Shown in pieces: positions 18,228 to 28,450 of a stretch of DNA of 64,000 nt (position 1 is the first letter of the stretch; each line of letters begins with the position of its first letter). The DNA is from Magnetospirillum gryphiswaldense MSR-1 v2 (lineage in GTDB: Bacteria > Pseudomonadota > Alphaproteobacteria > Rhodospirillales > Magnetospirillaceae), in the NCBI RefSeq assembly GCF_000513295.1, contig NC_023065.1, positions 3,766,501-3,830,500 of the forward strand, in the 5' to 3' direction. Below the pieces are notes generated by a model. That model worked only from the letters and a program-made list of their open reading frames with translations. It was not told the DNA's origin and did not search any database. The translations under genes were made by a program, and so were the position numbers.

Positions 18228-18707
18228 ATGCGCGGAAGCCCGAAAGTGATAAGCGTTCTCAATAGGCTGCTGACGGGGGAGCTGACCGCTGCCGACCAGT
18301 ATTTCGTCCATGCCCGCATGTTGGAAAACTGGGGCTTCAAAGTGCTTTATGAACGCATCGAGCATGAACGCCATGACGAGTTGGACCATGCCGGCTTGCT
18401 GATCAACCGCATCCTGTTCTTGGAAGGCGTGCCCGACGTGGCCAGCCGGGCGGCGCTGAATATCGGTTCCGATGTGCCCAAGATGATGGCCAACGATCTG
18501 GCCTATGAGCTGCAAGTGGTGGACGAGTTGAAAGCGGCCATCGCCCTTTGCGAATCCGAGCGCGATTACGACACCCGCCGCATCCTGGTCCATCTGCTGG
18601 AAGAGACCGAGCAGGACCACGTGCGCTGGCTGGAAGTGCAGGTCGGCCTGATCGACAAGCTGGGCCTGAAGAATTATCTGCAAAGCGCCGCTGGCGAGAT
18701 CGCGTAA
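18228..18707 (+). CDS. bfr1: Bacterioferritin subunit 1 (ferroxidase type, lacks heme methionine)
   Basis: A 159-residue ferritin-like subunit of the iron-storage cage. The diiron ferroxidase ligands are present: E18, E51, H54, E94, E128 and H131 (the last two shifted by a one-residue insertion). Position 52, the heme-ligating methionine in other bacterioferritins, is leucine. This is therefore a ferroxidase-competent, heme-ligand-deficient subunit. AAGGAG at 18216-18221 fixes the ATG at 18228 rather than the ATG at 18222. It is followed 11 bases later by bfr2. Confidence 0.93.
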   Translation: MRGSPKVISVLNRLLTGELTAADQYFVHARMLENWGFKVLYERIEHERHDELDHAGLLINRILFLEGVPDVASRAALNIGSDVPKMMANDLAYELQVVDELKAAIALCESERDYDTRRILVHLLEETEQDHVRWLEVQVGLIDKLGLKNYLQSAAGEIA

Positions 18708-18718
18708 GGAGACGTCCG

Positions 18719-19198
18719 ATGAAAGCCAACCGCACCGTGCTGGCCGCGCTTAACGACGTGCTGCGCCATCAGCTGACCGCCATCAATCAGTATTTCCTGC
18801 ACGCCCGCATGATGAAGAATTGGGGCTTCAACGCCCTGGGTAAGCATGAATACAAGGAATCCATCGAGGAGATGAAGGCCGCCGACAAGCTGATCGAGCG
18901 CATCTTGCTGCTGGAAGGCCTACCCAATCTGCAGGATCTGGGCAAGCTGCTGATCGGCGAAAACGTGCCGGAAATGCTGAAGAACGACTTCGCCATGGAA
19001 AAGGACGCCCATGCGGATTTGGTGAAGACCATCGCGCTTTGCGAAAAGCAGGCCGATTACGTCAGCCGCGATCTGCTGAGCGAGTTTCTGGAAGAATGCG
19101 AGGAACGCATGGACTTCTATGAAACCCAGCTGGAACTGGTGAAGAAGATGGGCGAGCAGAATTATCTGCAATCCGCCGTCGGCGCCTTGGAGGACTGA
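18719..19198 (+). CDS. bfr2: Bacterioferritin subunit 2 (heme-binding type, ferroxidase ligands lost)
   Basis: A 159-residue partner of bfr1. The heme ligand M52 is present, but most ferroxidase ligands are replaced: E18 is Q, H54 is A, E127 is C and H130 is R; E51 and E94 remain. It is thus the complement of bfr1. Two-subunit bacterioferritins of this kind are known in Magnetospirillum, Neisseria and Pseudomonas. AAGGAG sits nine bases before the ATG. An in-phase frame upstream lies within bfr1 and is not used. Confidence 0.93.
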   Translation: MKANRTVLAALNDVLRHQLTAINQYFLHARMMKNWGFNALGKHEYKESIEEMKAADKLIERILLLEGLPNLQDLGKLLIGENVPEMLKNDFAMEKDAHADLVKTIALCEKQADYVSRDLLSEFLEECEERMDFYETQLELVKKMGEQNYLQSAVGALED

Positions 19199-19204
19199 AG
19201 TTTT

Positions 19205-19235
19205 TGACCCCCGGCGCCCATGGCGCCGGAGGTCA
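19205..19235. terminator. Hairpin between convergent bfr2 and ctpA
   Basis: A 14-base stem with one mismatch and a three-base loop (CAT) spans the end of ctpA and the short gap after bfr2. It could serve both convergent genes. A run of T precedes it on the plus strand but does not follow it, so it is not a textbook intrinsic terminator. Confidence 0.5.
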
Positions 19236-20447
19236 GCGCTTGCGCACCACCTCCAGCGCCCGCTCCAATTGCGGGTCACTGTTTTCCGCCGGGGTGATTT
19301 CGATGTCGGGGCTGATGCCGACACCGTCCACCGGCTGTTTGTTGGGGCGGAAATAGCGGGCGATGGTCACGCGCACGCCGCCTTCCGACACTTCTTCCAG
19401 CACTTGCACGCTGCCCTTGCCATAGCTTTTTTGGCCCACCAGGGTGGCGCGGCCCTGGTCCTTGAGGGCGCCGGCGACGATTTCCGAGGCCGAGGCGCTG
19501 CCACCATCGATCAACACCACCATGGGGGTGCCGGCGACGATCTCGCCCTGGCGGCCATAGCGGCTGTCATTGTCGGCGGGGTTGCGGGCCTTGGTGGAGA
19601 CGATGGCCACGTCACCCAGGAACAGATCGGCCATCTTCACCGCCTCGTCCAGCACGCCGCCGGGATTGCGGCGCAAATCCAGCACTAGGCCTTTCAGGCC
19701 GAAGGCTGATTGACGGTCCAATTCCATCACCTGACTGCGCAGCAGGGCGGCGACACCGCCGGAAAACTGGCTGACCCGCACATAACCGATATCGCCATCC
19801 AATCGCCCCTTGACCGGTTGCAGGCGGATGACGTCGCGGATGATAGCCAGGTCGCGGTCGGCTCCGGCGGGGTTGCGCAGGCGCAGCCGCACTTCCTTGC
19901 CGACGGGGCCGCGGATGCGGGCCACCACTTGGCCCAGGGTCAGGCCATCGACGCTTTCGCCGTCCACCGCCAACACGCGGTCGTCGGTGCGGATGCCGGC
20001 TTGGGCCGCCGGGCTGCCGTCGATGGGGCTGACCACCATGACCGCCTTATCCTTCATGGCCAGTTCCATGCCGACACCGCTGAACTTGCCCGAAACCGAC
20101 ACCTGCATGTCGTTCCATTCATTGGGCGGCAAATAGGCGGTATGCGGATCAAGAACATGGGTCAGTTCGGCCAGCCCGGCCTTGACCGCCTCGTCCAGGG
20201 GCTGGTTCTTGGCGGCGATGGCAGCGGCCATCTTGTCGGCCAGGACATGGCTGTCGGGGGCATCCACATGGCGGTCGGCGATGGCCTCGATGATCTCGTC
20301 CAGCAAGTCCACCTGCCGCTCGGCCAGTTTCACGCTTATGCCGGCCTTGTGGAAGGCTTGGCGCAGGGTTTCGCGGTCGGCGCGATCGGCATGGGCGGGG
20401 GCCGACCATAGGGCCAGAATGAGGGCAAAAGCGAGGGAGAGCCTCAT
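19233..20447 (-). CDS. Carboxy-terminal processing protease (S41, CtpA-like)
   Basis: A 404-residue periplasmic serine protease. It has an N-terminal signal peptide ([20 protein letters not shown]), a PDZ domain (about 115-195) and an S41 catalytic domain. The catalytic serine lies in [15 protein letters not shown] and the lysine in [10 protein letters not shown]. Such enzymes process or degrade envelope proteins from the C-terminus. Its start overlaps the stop of the upstream chemoreceptor gene by four bases, so the two are probably cotranscribed. Confidence 0.92.
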   Translation of the reverse strand: MRLSLAFALILALWSAPAHADRADRETLRQAFHKAGISVKLAERQVDLLDEIIEAIADRHVDAPDSHVLADKMAAAIAAKNQPLDEAVKAGLAELTHVLDPHTAYLPPNEWNDMQVSVSGKFSGVGMELAMKDKAVMVVSPIDGSPAAQAGIRTDDRVLAVDGESVDGLTLGQVVARIRGPVGKEVRLRLRNPAGADRDLAIIRDVIRLQPVKGRLDGDIGYVRVSQFSGGVAALLRSQVMELDRQSAFGLKGLVLDLRRNPGGVLDEAVKMADLFLGDVAIVSTKARNPADNDSRYGRQGEIVAGTPMVVLIDGGSASASEIVAGALKDQGRATLVGQKSYGKGSVQVLEEVSEGGVRVTIARYFRPNKQPVDGVGISPDIEITPAENSDPQLERALEVVRKR

Positions 20448-22765
20448 CGGCGTCCCCCCATGGCGGGTTTGGCGTTTTGCTGAATGTCGGCAGCCAGACG
20501 CTCCAGTCCGCTCATGACCGCGGTCGAGGCCTTGTCCATGTCGGTCAGGGCCGCATTGGTGCCGGCGTGGTCACCACGGGCATGGCAGGCCAAGGCACGT
20601 TTGCCGGCATCGTGGACCCGGGCATGGGGATCGCGCAAGGCGGCGTAATGGGGCGAGTTGCGGATGGCGGGTTCCTTGACCTCGTCGTACCAATGACCCA
20701 GGCGGCAGGAATGATGGTCACTGAGTTTGTCGGCGGTTTGGGTATTCTTGCCGGCGACGGCATCGCGCACCGATCGGCAAAAGTTCTCGTGATCGATCTT
20801 GGTCGAGCGGACCAGGGCCGCGTGCCGTTGCAGGCCTTGGGCGGCGGACGAATCGAGGACGAAGAAGGCCATCTGCTCTTCCAATCCGGTGGCGGCATGG
20901 GCCAGGGACTGGGCGGCGGCGGCGGATTCCTCCACCAAGGCGGCATTCTGCTGGGTCATTTCGTCCATCTGGTTGACGGCGGCATTGACCTGATCGATGC
21001 CCGACGCTTGCTCGGAGCTGGCGGCGGCGATTTCGGCGACGATATCGGCCACCCTCTTCACGCTGCCCAGGATATCTTCCAAGGTCTTGCCGGCGCCCTT
21101 GACCAGATCGGCACCCGTACGCACCTGTGCCGAGCTCTCGGCGATCAGTCCCTTGATTTCCTTGGACGCCTGGGCTGAACGCTGGGCCAGATTACGCACT
21201 TCCTGGGCGACCACGGCGAAGCCCTTGCCGGCATCGCCGGCCCGCGCCGCCTCCACCGCCGCATTAAGCGCCAGCAGATTGGTTTGGAAGGCGATTTCGT
21301 CGATCATGCCGACGATGTCCTCGATCTTTTGCGACGAATTTTCGATGCGGCCCATGGCGCCGATGGCATCGGCGACCACTTGGCCGCCACCGGCGGCGAC
21401 GTCGCGGGCACCGGCGGCCAATTGGTTGGCCTGCTGGGCATTGGCGGCGTTCTGGCGCACGGTGGCGGCCAGTTCTTCCATGCTGGCAGCGGTTTCTTCC
21501 AGGGCGCTGGCCTGCTGTTCCGAGCGTTCCGACAGATCCTGGGCCCCGGCGGCCACTTCCGCCGACGAGGTGGAAATCTGCCCGGTCGCCTGACCGATCT
21601 TGGTGACGATGACCGCCAGTTTTTCCGCCGTCTGGTTGACGTCGTTCTTCAACTGGCCGAAGACGCCGTCATAAGTGCCGGTGATGCGCTGGGTCAGGTC
21701 GCCATTGGCCAGGGCCCCCAGCACCTGGGCGACATCGCCCAAGGCATGGCCGGTGCGCCCGACCATGGAATTGACGCTTTGGCACAAGGCCAGCAAAAAA
21801 CCGTCCTTGCCGGCGGTTTCGATGCGTTTGTCCATGTCGCCGTCGGCGGCGGCTTTGGCCACGGCGGCGATTTCGCCGACGATCGCGGTTTCGCGGGCAC
21901 GTTGTGCCGCCTCGGCCTGGCGTTCCGCTTCCTCGCGCTGGCGCTGTTCCTGCTCCAGCCGCAGCTTGTCGATGGCGTTGTCCTTGAACACCTGCACCGC
22001 CTGGGCCATTTCGCCGATTTCATCCCGTTGCTGCAAAGCCGGGATGGCGGTATCCAACCGGCCTTGGGCCAGAGCGGTCATGGATCGGGTCATGGCGCCG
22101 ATGCCGCCGGCCACCGAGCGGACGATCAATGCCGCCAGCACGGCGGCGAGCAGCAGGCCGCCCGCCATCAGGCCGATATCGACGATGCGGGAGGTGGACA
22201 GGGTCGTTTGCGCCGATTGGTATTCCGCCTGGGCGATGCGGGCCTGCAACTGGGTCAGTGCCGCCATGGCTTCCATCGCCTTGGCGAATTTCGGCCCGGC
22301 ATCGTCGCGCATGTTGCGCCCGGCATCGTCGAACTGGCCGTCATTGGACAATTTCATGGTGATGTTGCGGCTGCTGCGATAGGCCAGCAGGTGGCGGGCG
22401 AAATCCTGCGCCAGCACTTTTTCTTCCGGCGTCAGATAGGTGGCCATGTAGGCCGACCAGATGTCGTCGGTCTGACGGTCCAGTTGTGCGGTGTTGGCGG
22501 TGAGGCGCGCCGCTTCGGCGGTATTGCCGCTGGTCGAGGCCAGGATGGCGTTGGCCCGCATGCGGTGCAGCTTGTCCTGGATTTCCGACAATTGCACCAG
22601 GGGGATGGCGCGGTCCTCATAAACCGTGCGCAGGCTGTCGGCCAATTGCCCCAGCGAGGTCAGTCCCTTGACCCCCACGGCCAGCACCAGCACGGCGAGA
22701 AAGCCGGTGAGAATAGCCAAGCGCGGGCCGATACGCAGGTTGTCGAGTGCAGCCATGAAGCTCAT
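20444..22765 (-). CDS. Methyl-accepting chemotaxis protein with C-terminal zinc-binding (CZB) domain
   Basis: A receptor of about 773 residues. Order: a short cytoplasmic N-terminus, TM1, a helical periplasmic four-helix-bundle sensor (about 45-195), TM2, HAMP, a second HAMP-like segment, and the MCP signalling domain with the hairpin tip [20 protein letters not shown]. The C-terminus is a CZB domain with the expected zinc ligands in [17 protein letters not shown] and [11 protein letters not shown] domains sense zinc and, in some proteins, hypochlorite. The start is uncertain (22795, 22765 or 22756). Confidence 0.9.
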   Translation of the reverse strand: MSFMAALDNLRIGPRLAILTGFLAVLVLAVGVKGLTSLGQLADSLRTVYEDRAIPLVQLSEIQDKLHRMRANAILASTSGNTAEAARLTANTAQLDRQTDDIWSAYMATYLTPEEKVLAQDFARHLLAYRSSRNITMKLSNDGQFDDAGRNMRDDAGPKFAKAMEAMAALTQLQARIAQAEYQSAQTTLSTSRIVDIGLMAGGLLLAAVLAALIVRSVAGGIGAMTRSMTALAQGRLDTAIPALQQRDEIGEMAQAVQVFKDNAIDKLRLEQEQRQREEAERQAEAAQRARETAIVGEIAAVAKAAADGDMDKRIETAGKDGFLLALCQSVNSMVGRTGHALGDVAQVLGALANGDLTQRITGTYDGVFGQLKNDVNQTAEKLAVIVTKIGQATGQISTSSAEVAAGAQDLSERSEQQASALEETAASMEELAATVRQNAANAQQANQLAAGARDVAAGGGQVVADAIGAMGRIENSSQKIEDIVGMIDEIAFQTNLLALNAAVEAARAGDAGKGFAVVAQEVRNLAQRSAQASKEIKGLIAESSAQVRTGADLVKGAGKTLEDILGSVKRVADIVAEIAAASSEQASGIDQVNAAVNQMDEMTQQNAALVEESAAAAQSLAHAATGLEEQMAFFVLDSSAAQGLQRHAALVRSTKIDHENFCRSVRDAVAGKNTQTADKLSDHHSCRLGHWYDEVKEPAIRNSPHYAALRDPHARVHDAGKRALACHARGDHAGTNAALTDMDKASTAVMSGLERLAADIQQNAKPAMGGRR

Positions 22766-22832
22766 CCCAGGATATGATTTTCTGGATTGGGGCATGGCGC
22801 CAAAACAGAGTCAAGCCAATGAACCGTAAAAG

Positions 22833-22864
22833 AAAACGCCTCCGACCGAAGGCGGAGGCGTTTT
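22833..22864 (-). terminator. Bidirectional intrinsic terminator after speE
   Basis: A perfect 12-base inverted repeat (AAAACGCCTCCG/CGGAGGCGTTTT) with an eight-base loop lies five bases beyond the speE stop. The arms end in A/T runs, so it works as a Rho-independent terminator on both strands. It separates speDE from the downstream chemoreceptor gene. Confidence 0.88.
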
Positions 22865-22869
22865 ACATT

Positions 22870-23727
22870 TCACGGCCCGGGGATCAAGTTTTGCACGTAT
22901 TTGGGCAAGGCAAAGGATGCCTTGTGGATGTCGGGGGTGTAATAACGGGTTGCCACCGGCGCTGCCTGGAAACGGGCGGCGATGGTGTCGGAACTTTCGT
23001 GGCGAGGGCGCAGGCTGTGCGACGCCCAGCCCAAGGCCATCAGGCCACCCACATAGGTGGGCACGGCGGCGGTATAAAAGCTCACATCGGCGAAATGCGG
23101 GCGGCGGCGGCGCCAGGTATCGGTGACTTCCTCGCCTTGCAGGAAAGGTACGCCGTTCTGGTTGACGACAATGCCGTCAGGCGTCAGGCAGCGGGCGCAA
23201 TCCTTGTAGAATGCCTCGGTGAACAAGACGCCGCCGGGGCCGATGGGATCGGTGGAATCGATGACGATCAGATCGAACTTGCGCTCGGTCTCGGCCATAT
23301 AGCGCAGGCCGTCGGCGATGACGATCTCGGTGCGCGGATCGTCGAAGGCGCCGTCCGACACCGATGGCATATGGGTGCGGCAGAACTCCACCACCGCCGC
23401 GTCGATTTCCACCAGCACAGCCTGTTGGATGGCTTGATGCTTGAGGATCTCGCGCAGCATGCCGCCATCGCCGCCGCCGACCACGCAGGCGGTTTTGACG
23501 GCGCCGTGGGCATAGATGGGCACATGGGCGAGCATCTCGTGGTAGATGAACTCGTCGCCGGTAGTGACCTGGATCACCCCGTCCAGGGTCAGCACCCGAC
23601 CGAAACCGGGGGTCTCGAACAGGACGATGTCCTGCAAGCCGTCATCGGCGCGGTAAAGCTCGCGGCTGACGGCGAAGCTCTGGCGCCAGTGGGGGTACAG
23701 CTCCTCGCGGAACCATGCCTCGGTCAC
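22870..23727 (-). CDS. speE: Spermidine synthase
   Basis: Transfers an aminopropyl group from decarboxylated SAM to putrescine. The 285 residues include the conserved VVGGGDGGMLREIL cofactor loop, ending in the acidic strand VLVEID, and the catalytic DSTDPIGP. I set the start at a GTG (23727) whose GTGA overlaps the speD stop. This gives the family N-terminus (TEAWFREELYPHW) and translational coupling. A longer in-phase frame begins inside speD and is not expected to be used. Confidence 0.95.
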   Translation of the reverse strand: MTEAWFREELYPHWRQSFAVSRELYRADDGLQDIVLFETPGFGRVLTLDGVIQVTTGDEFIYHEMLAHVPIYAHGAVKTACVVGGGDGGMLREILKHQAIQQAVLVEIDAAVVEFCRTHMPSVSDGAFDDPRTEIVIADGLRYMAETERKFDLIVIDSTDPIGPGGVLFTEAFYKDCARCLTPDGIVVNQNGVPFLQGEEVTDTWRRRRPHFADVSFYTAAVPTYVGGLMALGWASHSLRPRHESSDTIAARFQAAPVATRYYTPDIHKASFALPKYVQNLIPGP

Positions 23728-24215
23728 GGCGTCAGGCCTCGCTTGTTTTCCGCCAAGGTGACGTAATCGGGGGTGAAGACCTCCTTCAGGATCGGCACCG
23801 CCTTGTAGGGGTCGCAATCGCCGCACATGAAGATGTCGAGCGCCGCATAACCGCGTTCCGGCCACGAATGAATGGAGATGTGGCTTTCCGCCAGCACCAG
23901 CACGCCGGAAATACCGCCATTGGGCTGAAAGTGGTGCAGATGGCAATGCAAGATGGTGGCGCCGCCGGCAATGGCCGAACGGCGCAAAGCCTCTTCCACC
24001 AAGTCGATGTCGTCCAGCCGGCTTGCGCCCCACAGGTCGATCAGCAAATGCGTGCCGGCGAATTTAACGCCGTTGCGCGACACATAATAATCCTTGCCGT
24101 TATCGGCTTCGGGCCAGGACTTCTTGTCCTGGGCGATGTCGACGACGGTGCTGTCTTGGGTATTCCTCGGATCAGTCCCCGAGTTCATCCCCAGTCGGGC
24201 AAGAGCCTGAGCCAT
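23724..24215 (-). CDS. speD: S-adenosylmethionine decarboxylase proenzyme
   Basis: Supplies decarboxylated SAM to SpeE. The 163-residue proenzyme is self-cleaved to form a pyruvoyl group; the cleavage site is in LAESHISIHSWPE, at Ser111. It carries about 45 more N-terminal residues than the shortest bacterial forms. The start at 24215 is supported by a strong GGAGGGGGAGCA site. It precedes and overlaps speE. Confidence 0.95.
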   Translation of the reverse strand: MAQALARLGMNSGTDPRNTQDSTVVDIAQDKKSWPEADNGKDYYVSRNGVKFAGTHLLIDLWGASRLDDIDLVEEALRRSAIAGGATILHCHLHHFQPNGGISGVLVLAESHISIHSWPERGYAALDIFMCGDCDPYKAVPILKEVFTPDYVTLAENKRGLTP

Positions 24216-24290
24216 TGCTCCCCCTCCAAACCAGTAGATGGACGTGACGGATAAGGGGCGGGTTATCCCCTAAAGGGGACGGGGATGCAA

Positions 24291-27200
24291 CTAATTTATG
24301 GAAGACAGCCCTTGCGTCTGCATGCGCTTGGTCCAATCGGCCATGAAACCCTGGAAGCTTTGCACCTGCTTGATCTTGTCGGCGACGCTGGCCGGATCGA
24401 TGATGCCGCGCTCGGGTTCCGAGGTCAGCAGGGCGAAAGCCTCGCGGAACTCGGTCTTGGCCATCTTGGCGCCGAAATTGCGCCGCAGGCGGGCCAGTCC
24501 GCGTTCGTCATGGGCCAAAGTCATGGCGGTGGCCAGATCGACCAGCCGTCGCGCCAGTTTGGGCTCGATGGGCAGATTGCCCAAGGGCGGTTCGACCATC
24601 TGTTCGACGGCGCTGACCACTTCCGGCCAACGCTTCTGCTCCCAGAAGATTTCCGCCCGCAATTCCTTGGCCTTGTCGGAATTGTCGTTGAGAATCAGGG
24701 CCAGGGCTTCGGCGGATCGGCCCAGATCGGCCAGGGCGCGCACCCGCATGTAGCGGCGTTGGTCATAAAGATCGGCCGGCTGGTCGGGCACCTCGCTGGC
24801 ATCCAGGGCTTCCAGCGCCGGGCCGGGCTTGCGGTCGGACAATTGCAGGAAGGCCAGACGCGCCCCAACCCGGGCCTTTTCCACCCCGTTCAGGCGGAAC
24901 CGCACCTGATGGCGCAGCAAATCGGCAGAGCGGTCGATCAGGTCCACCTGGGCCAGACGGTCGGCCAGTTTGCGGATCATCTCGTCGCCCTTGGTCCCCG
25001 ACGGCGTCAGGTCCTGGAACTCGTCGAACAGGCCGATGGCGGCGAAGGCCGACAGATTGTCGGCGAGACCGCCCAGGAAAAGCTTTTCAAAGGTATCGGA
25101 CATGGCCTGCTGGACATTGGGCACATCGGGATGTTCGGGGAAGTTGGACACCACGGTGCGCATCAGCCGAAGTGCGTCGGCATAGCGGGCATCGGCCACC
25201 ATCAGTTCCGACAGGCGCTTCAGCAATTGATACTCGAAATCCTCGCCGCGCCAGGCGAAGCGCAGCTTTTCCAACTGGGCGATAGCTTCACCGGCGGAAA
25301 TCAGGCCGCGCTTCAACTGCAATTCGATGCGGGCGCGGGCGGCATAGGCGCGGTCGGGACGGCTGGCGGAGTCTTCGGCCTCGCGGTACTTGGCGATGGC
25401 CTGATCCCATTGCTTGCCAGCCTGGGCGGCGATGCCCTGCATGTGGCTGATGGCGCCCAGGTCACGCGGCGACAGGCCGGGACCGTTCATGGCCTCGATG
25501 ATGCGGTTGGCGCCCTTGGAATCGCCGGCAGCGGCGGTGGAACGCACCGCCTCGGTGCCGAGCGCCATGCGCAGGCGCGCGTGCAGACCCTTCATGTCGT
25601 CGGGGGCCAGACGCAGCAGCAGGGACTGCTTGTTGGGTTGGTCGCTCTGCTTGGAACGGGCGGCGGCCAGCCACAATTGCGCCTGCGGATCCTTGGCCAA
25701 TCCGGCCTGGGACAGGTCGCGTTCGGCCTCGGGATAGCGGCCCATCATGTATTGGGCGACACCGTGCACACCGGCGAAATTGGGGGTGTCGACCATGGCC
25801 GGGTCGGTCTGGGCGATCAGGCGCAAGATGCCCAAGGCCTCGGCGGCCATGCCGTTGGCCAGGTAGTGGCGGGCCACTTCCAGGCGCTGGGCGTTTTTTT
25901 CCTCGGGCCGGATATAGGCCATGCGGGCCATCAGCTTCTGATGTTCGGGCACGAATTTATCGGTGCCGCCGCGCATCCAGCGCGACAGATCCACCGGCCC
26001 GCCGGGCGAGATCAGGGCGCCATCGCCCTCGGGGCCGGCGCCCGGGGCGCTGCCCGGTGCCGGCAGGTCGCGCGACAAATACAGACCGCCGGGCATGGAC
26101 ACTTCGATGCCGTTGCGATCGGCATCCAAGCGGGCGCCGTCGGCCAGCGGCACCAGGGCGACGCCCTGACCGGTGGCCAGCAACTCGGCGCCGGGCACCA
26201 GCAGGCTGTCCTTGATGCCGGCGCCGATGGCCGGAACCGGCATCACCTGCACCATGTCGCCCACTTCCGGGTCACGGAAGATGATGGGCTTCTGCGGGGC
26301 GTCGGCCACCGGGATCAGCAGGCGACCGCGATCCTCGAAATCGAATTGGCGGTTGACCGGCAGATAGGTCTTGGGAGTCAAGGGTTGCTCGGCCATATCG
26401 AACACCCACAACATGCCGTCCTTGCGCATTGTCGGGTTGAAGCCATTACGGGTCAGCAGGCGGATGGCGGTGCCGGTCCTGAGGTTGGGTACCTGCTCGG
26501 CCTGGATGATCACGTCACCGCCGGTGCGGCGCAACAGCTTGGTGTCCACCTCGGTCTTGCGATCGAATACCAGCCACAGCCAGCCGGCCCGACGAAACAC
26601 GGCGGCGCCGGTGGGCTGGTCGAAGGGCACGCCCAGGCTGACCAGGGCCACGGCCTTCGGCGGCGGCGGTGGTGTTTCGGCGGCGGGGGTGGCAACGGTC
26701 GGGGCGGCGGGGGCGCCGACGGTCGGGGCGGCGGGGGCAGGGGGGAGGCCGGGCAGAACCGGCTGCGTCACCACCGGCAAAGACGGCGCCGGTTCCGGTT
26801 TGGCGGCGGTGGTGGTGGGCAGCGGCTCGGACGTGCCCATGGCGGGTGCCAGCGGCGGCGGCGGGGCGCCATCGGCGCGGGCCGGCGGGGCGCTGCCGGC
26901 GGCGCGGACCAGATCCACCGCCACCTTGGGGCCGCTGGTGAAGTGCCGCGCTCGCATGCCGGCGGGGATGGTCAGGACGATGGCGGTGCCGTTGCCCTGG
27001 GCCTTGATCTCGGCCACCCGCACATCGGCGGGCAGGGCGGCGGCCAGGGCGGTGGTGTTGATCCGCGCCGGGCGGTCAAAGGCGATCACCGCACTGGTGT
27101 CGGTACTGGTGACGGTATAGCCGACCGGCTTGGGCCAGTCGAAAACCAGACGGTTGAAACCGGTGTGTTCGCCGCCGCGCACCATGATGTCGGTGCCGGG

Positions 27201-27707
27201 GGCGCCATTCTTGGCTGGATCTGCCGGCTTGGTTTCCTCGGGCTTGTTTTCCACCACCGGCTTGGCCAGTTCGGGTGCCTTGGCCTCGGCGGGCTTGGGG
27301 GCGGCGGGGTTGACCTCGACCGGTTTCGCCTCCGCTGGCTTGGCCTCGGTCAGGTCGATGGCGGTGGAGGTGCCCGACTGAAAGGTCTTCACCTGCACCG
27401 GGCGCAGCAAATCGAAGGTGACCATTTGGCGGTCGGCGGACAGACTGGCCGCCTTCAGGTATTTGGGCAGGGCCTTGATCAAGGCCTTGGGGTCACCGGC
27501 AACCGGTTTGTCGAAGCGGACCACCAGCTTGTCGCCGTTGGCTTCCGCCGACCATTGCACCGGCCCGGCCCAGTCGAACACCATGCGCCCGAAGGTGGGG
27601 TGCTGGGCGCCGCGCGGGCTGGATTGCGCCCAGGCGCCATGGCCAAAGAAGCCGCAGCACAAAGCGGTCAGAAGCAGGACGGTTAAAAGGCGCGACAGCG
27701 GCTGCAT
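24291..27707 (-). CDS. Large secreted or envelope AMIN-like/TPR scaffold protein
   Basis: A protein of about 1138 residues that I can describe but not name. It begins with a signal sequence (MQPLSRLLTVLLLTALCCGF). Two AMIN-like beta modules follow (FDWAGPVQW and FDWPKPVGY type) separated by an Ala/Pro/Lys-rich linker. Next come a second Pro/Ala linker, another beta region, and TPR-like helical repeats over the C-terminal half. It follows cheY and cheZ in the same direction, suggesting a link with flagellar motility or polar organisation. The start is uncertain; ATGs at 27734 and 27782 are possible. Confidence 0.65.
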   Translation of the reverse strand: MQPLSRLLTVLLLTALCCGFFGHGAWAQSSPRGAQHPTFGRMVFDWAGPVQWSAEANGDKLVVRFDKPVAGDPKALIKALPKYLKAASLSADRQMVTFDLLRPVQVKTFQSGTSTAIDLTEAKPAEAKPVEVNPAAPKPAEAKAPELAKPVVENKPEETKPADPAKNGAPGTDIMVRGGEHTGFNRLVFDWPKPVGYTVTSTDTSAVIAFDRPARINTTALAAALPADVRVAEIKAQGNGTAIVLTIPAGMRARHFTSGPKVAVDLVRAAGSAPPARADGAPPPPLAPAMGTSEPLPTTTAAKPEPAPSLPVVTQPVLPGLPPAPAAPTVGAPAAPTVATPAAETPPPPPKAVALVSLGVPFDQPTGAAVFRRAGWLWLVFDRKTEVDTKLLRRTGGDVIIQAEQVPNLRTGTAIRLLTRNGFNPTMRKDGMLWVFDMAEQPLTPKTYLPVNRQFDFEDRGRLLIPVADAPQKPIIFRDPEVGDMVQVMPVPAIGAGIKDSLLVPGAELLATGQGVALVPLADGARLDADRNGIEVSMPGGLYLSRDLPAPGSAPGAGPEGDGALISPGGPVDLSRWMRGGTDKFVPEHQKLMARMAYIRPEEKNAQRLEVARHYLANGMAAEALGILRLIAQTDPAMVDTPNFAGVHGVAQYMMGRYPEAERDLSQAGLAKDPQAQLWLAAARSKQSDQPNKQSLLLRLAPDDMKGLHARLRMALGTEAVRSTAAAGDSKGANRIIEAMNGPGLSPRDLGAISHMQGIAAQAGKQWDQAIAKYREAEDSASRPDRAYAARARIELQLKRGLISAGEAIAQLEKLRFAWRGEDFEYQLLKRLSELMVADARYADALRLMRTVVSNFPEHPDVPNVQQAMSDTFEKLFLGGLADNLSAFAAIGLFDEFQDLTPSGTKGDEMIRKLADRLAQVDLIDRSADLLRHQVRFRLNGVEKARVGARLAFLQLSDRKPGPALEALDASEVPDQPADLYDQRRYMRVRALADLGRSAEALALILNDNSDKAKELRAEIFWEQKRWPEVVSAVEQMVEPPLGNLPIEPKLARRLVDLATAMTLAHDERGLARLRRNFGAKMAKTEFREAFALLTSEPERGIIDPASVADKIKQVQSFQGFMADWTKRMQTQGLSSIN

Positions 27708-27787
27708 GGCGATCCGTATGGCCAAAGCGGCCATGGGTAACGTTGCCCGCCCCCATTTCCCAGCTTGGCCGAAAGCCGTCATGAAGG

Positions 27788-28426
27788 TCAGTCGAAGCTC
27801 GCCAGCAGCCTGTCGATCTCGGCCTGATCTGCGGCGCCGGATGGAAGCTGCGGGCCGTTCAACAAATCCTCGTCGGAGACGATCGCTTTTTCCTGGCGGG
27901 CCTGGGGCTCGATCTCGCCACCAAAGGCCTTGACCAGGCTTTCGACCCGGGATTCGATTTCCTTGAGCATGCGCACCACCTTGGTGATGCGCTGGCCGGT
28001 GATGTCTTGGAAGGTGCAAGCCTCGAAAATACGAGTGGTGATCTCGGTCAACCGCTCGGCCACCTCGGCGTCCATCATCGGCGCCAAACCTTCCAGATGT
28101 TCGGCGGAATCCATGATCTCGTTGGTGGCCGCCTCGGTGGCGCCGACGATGGCGTCCAACTCGTCGGTGGCCGAGGCGATGAATTCATTTTTGATTTCGC
28201 CGGGGCGCAGGGCGGCGATTTCCGCCTTGGCGGCGTGGATGTAATCGGCCAGCGATTCCACTTCGCGGAACAGCTTGAGATCACTGCCGTCCAGATCGCC
28301 GGTCATGGTGTCGAGCATGGCCCGCACCACTTCGGCGATTTTCTCCACCCCAACGGTATCGCCATGCTCGCGGCGAATGGCGTCAAGACGCAATTCCAGA
28401 TCGCGGTCAACGCCTTTCGCCGCCAT
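27788..28426 (-). CDS. cheZ: Chemotaxis protein CheZ (CheY-P phosphatase)
   Basis: Dephosphorylates CheY-P. The 212-residue protein is helical, as expected for the long CheZ hairpin. It contains the catalytic segment EACTFQDITGQRITKV, where the D-x-x-x-Q pair lies, and a C-terminal AEIDRLLASFD like the CheY-binding tail of E. coli CheZ. It follows cheY by 24 bases. Confidence 0.9.
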   Translation of the reverse strand: MAAKGVDRDLELRLDAIRREHGDTVGVEKIAEVVRAMLDTMTGDLDGSDLKLFREVESLADYIHAAKAEIAALRPGEIKNEFIASATDELDAIVGATEAATNEIMDSAEHLEGLAPMMDAEVAERLTEITTRIFEACTFQDITGQRITKVVRMLKEIESRVESLVKAFGGEIEPQARQEKAIVSDEDLLNGPQLPSGAADQAEIDRLLASFD

Positions 28427-28450
28427 GGTCGTCCCCCTTCAGCGGTGGTC

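Noticed and set aside
24285-27686. 1133-codon plus-strand open frame opposite the AMIN/TPR gene
   Set aside because: The Gly/Gln/His-rich translation is a typical shadow of Ala/Pro-rich coding on the other strand. The minus-strand frame has a signal peptide and recognisable domains.
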